From CAVROP01 sp050008495 (GTDB taxonomy: Bacteria > Acidobacteriota > Terriglobia > UBA7540), in contig JBEKMN010000001.1 in NCBI GenBank assembly GCA_050008495.1, positions 142,355 through 206,354 on the forward strand: a stretch of DNA of 64,000 nt, written 5' to 3'. Positions 49,982-56,642 of this stretch are shown one piece after another. The notes beneath the pieces are model-generated. The model was not told the DNA's origin. It did not search any database and saw only the letters and a program-made list of their open reading frames with translations. The position numbers were made by a program, and so were the translations under genes. How positions within the stretch are numbered: the stretch's first letter is position 1; each line of letters begins with the position of its first letter.

Positions 49982-50812
49982 TTAAGGCCGCTCGCCGTGC
50001 GCCAACCGCGCGTTGATCTCATCCAGAACCGGAGCCACTTCCGCGATCGCATCCACCACATAGTGAGCGCCTGCCTGACGAAAACGCTCGCGGGCGCGGT
50101 CGAGTTTGCCACGCAGGACTTGGGGCTCGAGTGCGGCGATTTCCTGCTCAGTCAGCCCAAGCTCGTTGCCTGTCTTGGCCAGTCCGATCGTCCACATCCC
50201 GGCGTTGAGTCCTTCCGCGATATCCGGCAAAGTATCCCCCGCCTTAACAAAAGCTTCCATAGGGTAGAGTTGCAGATTCATGGCGTTTTGCAGGCACATC
50301 CACGGGTGGGGCCGTCCTGCAGGGACCTGCGCGGCGCACACACTCGAGTCCGGCACATATCCCTGCCTCTTGGCCTCTTCCTGTAGCACTTCCATCATCT
50401 CCGTTGTGTATCCGGTCGTGGAACCGATCTTCAGGCCCCGGCGGCGAAACTCCCCCACAGCCTCCAGCGTGCCCGGAATCAAATCGGCGTACTTCGCCAG
50501 GCAGGCGAGTTGAAGGGGCACGAAGTCCCGGAACATCTGCTCCACATCGTCTTCGTCGGGCAGGCCGCCGTGCACATCCTGCCACATGCTCCGCACCGCC
50601 TCCATTTCGGAGATCATGCGGATGTGGACTTTCTTGTGCGCCCCCATCGGTTCGCGCGCCTGTTCTGTGGTGATGGGGACGCCTTGGCGCTTGAAGACTT
50701 CCGCAAAAACCACGGCAGGAGCAAAACAGCCGTAGTCCAGGGTGGTTCCAGCCCAATCCAGGATGACGGCCTTCAGACGGCCGCGATAAGAACGCTGAAA
50801 AACAAAGTCCAT
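49982..50812 (-). CDS. phnX: Phosphonoacetaldehyde hydrolase (phosphonatase)
   Basis: 276-residue HAD-superfamily enzyme that splits phosphonoacetaldehyde into acetaldehyde and phosphate. The nucleophile motif DWAGTTLDYG is the diagnostic form for PhnX. The cap contains MGAHKKVHIR, carrying the lysine that forms a Schiff base with the substrate, and STTGYTTEMM and PAGRPHPWMCLQNAMNLQ complete the active site. GDTLPDIAEGLNAGMWTIGL holds the Mg-binding acidic residues. The start at 50812 gives the usual length. It follows phnW by 58 nt. Confidence 0.93.
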   Translation of the reverse strand: MDFVFQRSYRGRLKAVILDWAGTTLDYGCFAPAVVFAEVFKRQGVPITTEQAREPMGAHKKVHIRMISEMEAVRSMWQDVHGGLPDEDDVEQMFRDFVPLQLACLAKYADLIPGTLEAVGEFRRRGLKIGSTTGYTTEMMEVLQEEAKRQGYVPDSSVCAAQVPAGRPHPWMCLQNAMNLQLYPMEAFVKAGDTLPDIAEGLNAGMWTIGLAKTGNELGLTEQEIAALEPQVLRGKLDRARERFRQAGAHYVVDAIAEVAPVLDEINARLAHGERP

Positions 50813-50870
50813 GGCTGTAAACGCCCCGATCTTTAGGTTGAAGCCGCGGGATGGCGGCCTGAATTCGCCG

Positions 50871-52010
50871 TTACGTCGAGACGGCAGCCGGCATCTCAAC
50901 TCCCATCTCCGCCAGGGTCTGCCGTATTGCTCCGAGAAGGCCGCTCATATCGTCCGGTAAGATGTGCCCGATGCAGCCGATCCGGAAGCAGTCCGCCTTA
51001 CTCACTTTGCCCGGATAGATCACGAAGCCCTTGTCGCTCAGGCGCGCGTAAAACACCCCAAAGTCGAATTTCGGGTGCCGAGGGTAGCGAAACGAACTGA
51101 TGATGTAGCCTCGGTCTTCCGGCCGGAGGTACCCCTCGAAGCCCAACTCTCGCATGCCTTGCGAAAGGACTTCGAAATTGGTTCGATAGCGCGCGGCGCG
51201 GCGCTCGACTCCTCCTTCCGCTTCCAACTCCCGCAAAGCCTGGTGAAATGCCAGGAGCGCGTGCGTGGGCGGGGTAAAGCGAAACTGCCCGTCGGACTCG
51301 AGCCCTTTCCATTGGGCCAGGAGGTCCAAGCTCACGCTGCGGGCAAATCCTGCGGTCGCAAGCAGCGCTTCTCGCTGCGCCAGCACGAAAGCGAATCCCG
51401 GTATGCCCTCGAGGCACTTGTTCGCCGAAGAAACCAGATAATCGATCCGGCAGTCAAGCAGGTCCAGGGGCATTCCTCCGAAACTGCTCATCGCATCCAC
51501 GAAATAGATCCGATTGAAGTGTTTGACGATCTCCCCAATTTCGAGCACCGGATTGATCATGCCAGTGCTGGTTTCGCTGTGCACCACCGCCACATGGGTT
51601 ATGGAGGGATCAGCCTCGAGCGCCTGGCCGAGTCGCTCCTTGTCGGGGCGCTGATCTTCCGGGCAACTCAGCTCGGTGACGGGAATCTTGAGGGCGTGGG
51701 CGATCTGGGCAATGCGCCTTCCGTAAGCGCCATTGATTACGGCCAAAACCTTCCCATCCGGCGGCACGGTGGACGACAGCACCGACTCAATGGCAAACGT
51801 GCCGCTGCCTTGCATCAGAATAGCCTCGAACCCCCGATCCGCCACCCCGCCCAGTTCCAGCAGCTTGCGGCGAATGTTGCGCACCAGCGCAATGAATTCT
51901 CGGTCCCGCGAGCCCAGGTCGCGAAGCGCCGCCTGTTTCACCGTCAGGCTGGTGGTGAGAGGGCCAGGAGTGAACAACAACTTATCTTGTTTTTGAGTGC
52001 TCTGTTGCAT
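50871..52010 (-). CDS. phnW: 2-aminoethylphosphonate-pyruvate transaminase
   Basis: 379-residue class V PLP aminotransferase that converts 2-aminoethylphosphonate and pyruvate into phosphonoacetaldehyde and alanine. LLFTPGPLTTS at the N-terminus, LMQGSGTFAIESVLSS (phosphate binding), VVHSETSTGMINP, FVDAMSSFGG and YLVSSANKCLEGIPGFAFVL with the Schiff-base lysine are all typical of PhnW. The frame is open to 52154, but the part before 52010 reads through 'CTCTGTGTC' dispersed repeats; no clear ribosome-binding site settles between ATG 52010 and 52028. First gene of the phnW-phnX-pbfA run. Confidence 0.92.
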   Translation of the reverse strand: MQQSTQKQDKLLFTPGPLTTSLTVKQAALRDLGSRDREFIALVRNIRRKLLELGGVADRGFEAILMQGSGTFAIESVLSSTVPPDGKVLAVINGAYGRRIAQIAHALKIPVTELSCPEDQRPDKERLGQALEADPSITHVAVVHSETSTGMINPVLEIGEIVKHFNRIYFVDAMSSFGGMPLDLLDCRIDYLVSSANKCLEGIPGFAFVLAQREALLATAGFARSVSLDLLAQWKGLESDGQFRFTPPTHALLAFHQALRELEAEGGVERRAARYRTNFEVLSQGMRELGFEGYLRPEDRGYIISSFRYPRHPKFDFGVFYARLSDKGFVIYPGKVSKADCFRIGCIGHILPDDMSGLLGAIRQTLAEMGVEMPAAVST

Positions 52011-52323
52011 AGTTCGTTGCGAGTGCATTCGGGCCGCGAAGCGGCGAGCGCCCGTCGTCCTCGGTGCTCTCCGTATCCAAGAGAAGATCAAACACAGAGG
52101 TCGCTGAGACGCTCCGTGTTCTCTGTGTCGAGGCATTAGAGGCACAGAGGACACGAAGAAGTTTGTTCACATCGGCGCGTTCGACGAAACTCTCAAATTA
52201 GGACACTACCGGGATGATGTCAACGATGTTAAACTCCTTAATGAGTCAGTTTGGTGTGGGGGCGGCTTCGCGTCGCCATTGCCCAGGCAAACTCCCCGCG
52301 ACATCAGGCAAAGAGATTGGCAC
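52011..52323. other. Divergent phnW/transporter intergenic
   Basis: 52085-52160 has the dispersed words CTCTGTGTC...AGGCACAGAGGACACGAAG. The phnW promoter lies at 52195-52223. Nothing resembling a gene. Confidence 0.5.
52195..52223 (-). promoter_or_regulatory. Promoter candidate for phnW-phnX-pbfA
   Basis: Minus strand TTGACA (52223-52218), 17-nt spacer, TAATTT (52200-52195). The leader would be about 180 nt and include dispersed repeat sequence. Confidence 0.45.
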
Positions 52324-53649
52324 ATGAGAACGGAGCAAAGGCCTACAACCCGGCGGTTGCTGCTCTGGCAGATTCTGATCGTCAGCCTGCTGATGACCGG
52401 TTACGCCGGATTCTACATTTGCCGGTCGAATTTCTCCGTCACCCTGCCGCTGATTATTCGAGACCTTGTGGCTCACGGCATTCCGGCGGACCAGGCGCGC
52501 ATTCGCCTGGGGCAGATCGTTTCTCTGGGCGTGTTGGCCTACGCCCTGGGCAAGTTCTTTCTTGGCGGGCTGGCTGATTTCTGGGGCGGCAAACGCCAGT
52601 TTCTGGCCGCCATGGGTGGAGCAGTTCTGTTTACCTTGTTGGCCGCCGGGGGCGGCCTACAGGTGTTCGCAGTGGCGTGGATCGCCAACCGGCTCGTCCA
52701 GTCCGCCGGTTGGGCGGGAATGGTGAAGATCACCTCGCGCTGGTTCTCTTACGCCGCCTATGGAACCGCCATGGGCGCGGTCAGCCTTAGTTATCTGTTT
52801 GGCGACGCCTTCGGCCGCCAGTTCATGGGCGTCTTGATCGCTCACGGCTTGGGTTGGCGCGCGGTCTTTGTGGTTGCCGCCTGTAGCTTGTTCGTGCTTT
52901 TCCTGGCCAACCTCCTGCTCCTCAAAGAATCAAGCTCCGAGATCGGGGAACCGGAGACAAATGCGAGTCCTGAGAACCTCTTTGCGGGCCACAGCGAAAT
53001 CCGGCGGAAGCGCAGCCTGGCGGAGCACCTGAGGCCGTTATTCCGCAGCCCGGCTTTTTGGATCGTCTGTACTCTGTCGCTGGGCACCACCTTCGTGCGC
53101 GAGACGTTCAACACCTGGACGCCAACGTACTTCTACGAAGTGGTGGGCTTCACCACCGCCAAAGCCGCCAAATTCAGCGCTCTCTTCCCGCTGTTCGGAG
53201 GAGCTTCCGTGTTGCTCGTCGGCTATCTCAGCGACCGCCTGGGGCGCGGAGGACGGGCGATTATCACGTTCGTCGGGCTCGTCGTTGCCACCCTTGCCTT
53301 GTTCTCGCTTGCCTCGCTGCGATCCGGCGCCGCCCACAACCTGCCTGTGGTGCTGGTCGCCCTGGTGGGCTTTGCCATCATCGGGCCATATTCCTACCTC
53401 GCCGGCGCCATGGCACTCGACTTTGGCGGAAAACAAGCGGCGGCAACCTCGTCCGGTATTATTGATGGGGTTGGCTATCTGGGTGGAGTCCTGTCAGGCG
53501 ACGCGGTGGCGCGCCTCTCGCTCGCCGCAGGTTGGCAAGGCGCGTTCCTGGTCCTGGGAATTGTCACTGCATTCTCCACATTGGCCGCCGCCTACTTCTG
53601 GCTACTTCAACGAGGCCCAACTCCAGCCCCTAACACGACGGTCGCTTGA
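52324..53649 (+). CDS. MFS transporter, organophosphate:phosphate antiporter (OPA) type
   Basis: 441-residue 12-helix transporter. The first helix has the OPA signature GYAGFYICRSNFSVTLPLI with the Arg that contacts phosphate in GlpT/UhpT. LGKFFLGGLADFWGGKR is the loop 2-3 motif. A second such Arg may be in TTFVRETFNTWTPTYFYE of helix 7. Central charged loop at about 205-240. Divergent from phnW with a shared control region, it probably imports a phosphonate such as AEP, possibly exchanging phosphate; this is an inference from family and place. ATG 52324 follows AGAGA. Confidence 0.8.
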   Translation: MRTEQRPTTRRLLLWQILIVSLLMTGYAGFYICRSNFSVTLPLIIRDLVAHGIPADQARIRLGQIVSLGVLAYALGKFFLGGLADFWGGKRQFLAAMGGAVLFTLLAAGGGLQVFAVAWIANRLVQSAGWAGMVKITSRWFSYAAYGTAMGAVSLSYLFGDAFGRQFMGVLIAHGLGWRAVFVVAACSLFVLFLANLLLLKESSSEIGEPETNASPENLFAGHSEIRRKRSLAEHLRPLFRSPAFWIVCTLSLGTTFVRETFNTWTPTYFYEVVGFTTAKAAKFSALFPLFGGASVLLVGYLSDRLGRGGRAIITFVGLVVATLALFSLASLRSGAAHNLPVVLVALVGFAIIGPYSYLAGAMALDFGGKQAAATSSGIIDGVGYLGGVLSGDAVARLSLAAGWQGAFLVLGIVTAFSTLAAAYFWLLQRGPTPAPNTTVA

Positions 53650-53663
53650 CCAGTCTGCGGTGG

Positions 53664-53735
53664 GACAGGCACCCTTGCCTGTCACCTAAGTTGAGTTCGC
53701 ATCCCTCCATCACAGGCAGGAGTGCCTGTGCTACT
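53664..53735. repeat. Short dispersed palindromes (ACAGGC...GCCTGT)
   Basis: GGGACAGGCACCCTTGCCTGTCAC and CACAGGCAGGAGTGCCTGTG form two hairpins between the transporter and hyuB. TATAAT at 53740-53745 could be a -10 for hyuB with a very short leader; no -35 is clear. Confidence 0.6.
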
Positions 53736-53759
53736 CTTCTATAATCAGACAATATCGCG

Positions 53760-55493
53760 ATGCTACGCGTTGACCCAGCCGAACTCGAGATATTCAAGAA
53801 CCTCTTTCACGCGGCGGCGGAAGAGATGGGCGCAGGGCTGCGCCGCTCCGCTTTTTCACCGAATATCAAGGAGCGGCGCGACTATTCCTGCGCGGTATTC
53901 GACGGCAAGGGAAGAGTCGTGGCTATGGGCGACCACATGCCTGTGCACCTGGGATCGATGCCCATGTCAGTTGCGGCAGCGCTCGACGCGCTCGAACTCG
54001 AATCGGGCAGCATCGCCATGCTGAACGATCCCTACGCCGGCGGCACACACTTGCCGGACATCACCCTGGTGATGCCCGTCATGCCGGCGCGTCGTGTGGG
54101 CCGGAAGTCGAAGCCGGTGTTCTACGTCGCGAACCGCGCTCACCACTCGGACGTGGGCGGCGCGCAGCCCGCCTCGATGGGCCTGAGTGAAGACATTTAC
54201 CAGGAAGGCTTGCGCATTCCGCCCGTCTACCTGGCTCGTAGGGGGGCCGTGCAGCGGGATATACTTGCGATGCTGCTTGCCAACGTGCGCACGCCAGCCG
54301 AACGCGAGGGAGACCTGATGGCCCAAGTGGCAGCTTGCCGCCTGGGGGAGCGGCGATTGCGCGAATTATTGGAAGCCTACGGCATCCCAAAAGTCTGTTT
54401 CTACCTTGATGCCCTGCAAACCTACTCGGCCCGGCTGATGCGGCAAGCTCTGTTGCAAATTCCCGACGGGACCTATTCCGCGCAGGATTACCTGGACGAC
54501 GACGGGTTCAGCAGCGAACCTGTGCCTCTGCGCGTCAGCATCAAGATCAGGCACGGCAAGGCACGAGTGGATTTTGCGGGCAGCGCGCCTGCCTGCCGGG
54601 GAAGTGTCAACGCGGTGATGGCGATTACCATCTCCGCCGTCTTTTATGTCTTCCGCTGCCTGCTGGGCGAAGATGTTCCTGCGTGCGCCGGCTTGCTCGA
54701 ACCGATCGAAGTGCGTGCCCCGGAAGGAAGCGTCGTGAACGCACGAGCTCCCTCGGCGGTAGCGGCCGGGAATGTCGAGACCTCGCAGCGAATTGTGGAT
54801 GTGCTGCTCCGGGCATTGGCCAAACCGCTTCCTCACCGGATTCCCGCCGCGAGTTCAGGAACTATGAACAACCTTTCGTTTGGCGGCGTGGATCCGCGCA
54901 CGGGCGAGGCCTTTGCCTATTACGAGACGATCGGCGGGGGCATGGGCGCCCGCCCGACCGCGGACGGCCTTAGCGGGGTTCACACCCACATGACGAACTC
55001 CCTCAACACCCCCATCGAGGCGCTGGAAGCCGCCTACCCGGTGCGGGTGCGGCGATACTCGCTCCGCCGCGACTCCGGTGGAAAAGGGCAATTCCGCGGA
55101 GGCGATGGTATTATCCGTGAGATTGAGTTCCTGACGGATGTGCGCGCTAGCATCCTTTCCGAACGCCGCCGGCTCCAACCTTATGGGCTCGCCGGCGGTA
55201 GGCCGGGTGAGGCGGGCAGGAACGAACTCATTGTTCCTGGGAAGAGAAAATCGAAATTCGAAAGTCGAAATTCGACCAGCCAAACTCGAAAATCGAAATT
55301 CGAAAATCGAAATTCGGAATTCGCGAAGGTGCCGAGTCGTGTTCGGGAACTGCCTTCGAAGGCGGTTTTCAACGCGCCGCGTGGGAGTGTCTTGAGAATT
55401 GAGACGCCGGGCGGGGGAGGTTGGGGAAAGAGGCGGAGTCGAATCGAAATTGGAAAATCGAAATTCGAAAGGCCCGGCAATGACGCGATTTAG
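53760..55493 (+). CDS. hyuB: Hydantoinase B/oxoprolinase family protein
   Basis: 577 residues. Matches the HyuB subunit of ATP-dependent N-methylhydantoinase, acetone carboxylase or 5-oxoprolinase: RDYSCAVFDGKGRVVAMGDHMPVHLGSMP, MLNDPYAGGTHLPDITLV, ANRAHHSDVGG, PSAVAAGNVETSQRI and the C-terminal LAGGRPGEAG...GSVLRIETPGGGGWG. HyuB opens or carboxylates cyclic amides together with HyuA, but no hyuA is next to it. Residues about 496-522 and the last about 20 residues are encoded by the CGAAATTCGAAAATCG repeat, an insertion not seen in ordinary family members. The ATG has no clear ribosome-binding site. Confidence 0.85.
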   Translation: MLRVDPAELEIFKNLFHAAAEEMGAGLRRSAFSPNIKERRDYSCAVFDGKGRVVAMGDHMPVHLGSMPMSVAAALDALELESGSIAMLNDPYAGGTHLPDITLVMPVMPARRVGRKSKPVFYVANRAHHSDVGGAQPASMGLSEDIYQEGLRIPPVYLARRGAVQRDILAMLLANVRTPAEREGDLMAQVAACRLGERRLRELLEAYGIPKVCFYLDALQTYSARLMRQALLQIPDGTYSAQDYLDDDGFSSEPVPLRVSIKIRHGKARVDFAGSAPACRGSVNAVMAITISAVFYVFRCLLGEDVPACAGLLEPIEVRAPEGSVVNARAPSAVAAGNVETSQRIVDVLLRALAKPLPHRIPAASSGTMNNLSFGGVDPRTGEAFAYYETIGGGMGARPTADGLSGVHTHMTNSLNTPIEALEAAYPVRVRRYSLRRDSGGKGQFRGGDGIIREIEFLTDVRASILSERRRLQPYGLAGGRPGEAGRNELIVPGKRKSKFESRNSTSQTRKSKFENRNSEFAKVPSRVRELPSKAVFNAPRGSVLRIETPGGGGWGKRRSRIEIGKSKFERPGNDAI

Positions 55494-55535
55494 GCTCCAA
55501 TTCCCGAGTTTCGATTTTCGAATTTCGATTTCCTA
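55246..55535. repeat. CGAAATTCGAAAATCG repeats inside and after hyuB
   Basis: Three blocks: 55246-55324 in frame within hyuB, 55436-55471 in its last codons, and an inverted block at 55497-55535 just before the asparaginase ribosome-binding site. The unit is about AATCGAAATTCGAAA, AT-rich against a GC-rich background. Confidence 0.85.
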
Positions 55536-55547
55536 AATGGAGGCGAA

Positions 55548-56519
55548 ATGGACGGCATTGATCGGCGAGACTTCATGAAATCCGTGGCGGGAGCTGCGGC
55601 GCTTTCGGCCCTGGAAACAGAACCCGCGTCCGCCTTGGAGTCTGGACCGGTGTTTCTTTCCACTTGGGCGCACGGGAAACCGGCGAACGAGCAGGCGGCG
55701 CAAGTCTTCAAGAGTGGCGGCAGCCTCCTGGATGCGGTTGTGAAAGGCATCAACGTTCCCGAAGACGATCCAAAGGTGATGAGCGTCGGGTACGGCGGCC
55801 TTCCCAACGAAGAAGGAGAAGTGGAACTCGACGCCGCCATCATGGACGGGACACGCCATCGCGCCGGCGCAATCTGCAATTTGCACCACATCAAGAATCC
55901 CATCTCGGTGGCGCGCCTGGTGATCGAAAAGACCCGGCACACCACGCTCGCGGGCGAGGGCGCTTTCCGCTTTGCGCTCAAGATGGGATTCGAACCCATG
56001 CAACTTCTCACCCCGGAGAGCCTTAAGAAATGGATGGATTGGAAACTCGACCCGCAGCACACGACGAATTGGGTAACGGCTGAAAACCACGACACGATCG
56101 GGATGGTGGCCACCGACGGCAAGGGCCACGTCGTCTCGGGCTGTTCGACTTCCGGAATGGCGTGGAAAATTCCGGGGCGCGTCGGAGATTCTCCACTGGT
56201 GGGTTGTGGCGTCTACGCCGACGACAATGTGGGCGCCGCCTCCGCCACCGGCGACGGAGACTTAATGACCAACTACTGCACCAGTATTTCGATCGTTCAT
56301 TACATGCAGGCCGGCATGAGCCCCCAGGACGCCTGCGTCGAACTACTGCGGCAGATGGTGAAGACAGACTTAAAGAATAGGAATTCAGACTGTGCCGTGA
56401 TCGCCATCAACAATCGGGGCGAAATTGGCGCCGCCTGCATGAGGTCCGCGACTCGGTTCCAATATGCGGTGTGGATGAATGGCGAGAGTAACCTGATGGA
56501 CGCGGCGGCGGTGTATTAA
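55548..56519 (+). CDS. N4-(beta-N-acetylglucosaminyl)-L-asparaginase (glycosylasparaginase), Tat-exported
   Basis: 323 residues. A twin-arginine signal (MDGIDRRDFMKSVAGAA) directs export. The mature enzyme is an N-terminal-nucleophile hydrolase: self-cleavage should occur before Thr183 in NHDTIGMVATD, freeing the nucleophile. WAHGKPANEQA, GYGGLPNEEGEVELDAAIMDG, GDSPLVGCGVYAD (substrate pocket) and ASATGDGD are typical. It hydrolyses GlcNAc-Asn links or small asparagine amides outside the cytoplasm. Short of the ATG is TGGAGGCGAA, a good ribosome-binding site. It follows hyuB, from which it is separated by a repeat. Confidence 0.88.
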   Translation: MDGIDRRDFMKSVAGAAALSALETEPASALESGPVFLSTWAHGKPANEQAAQVFKSGGSLLDAVVKGINVPEDDPKVMSVGYGGLPNEEGEVELDAAIMDGTRHRAGAICNLHHIKNPISVARLVIEKTRHTTLAGEGAFRFALKMGFEPMQLLTPESLKKWMDWKLDPQHTTNWVTAENHDTIGMVATDGKGHVVSGCSTSGMAWKIPGRVGDSPLVGCGVYADDNVGAASATGDGDLMTNYCTSISIVHYMQAGMSPQDACVELLRQMVKTDLKNRNSDCAVIAINNRGEIGAACMRSATRFQYAVWMNGESNLMDAAAVY

Positions 56520-56642
56520 TCGACAGTTCTCAGTCTTCAGTACACATAGATACCTTAGTGGACCGGCTTGGGCTCAAGGGCCTCGATCTAGAAGGGATTC
56601 CGCTCTTTTGATTCTATCCGGGACGCGTGCGAGCGTATTCGC

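Noticed and set aside
55984..56012. tRNA-like T-arm (GGTTCGAATCCC on the minus strand)
   Set aside because: It falls in the asparaginase coding sequence (Met-Gly-Phe-Glu-Pro-Met codons), and no matching acceptor, D or anticodon stems exist in the 75 nt on the required side.
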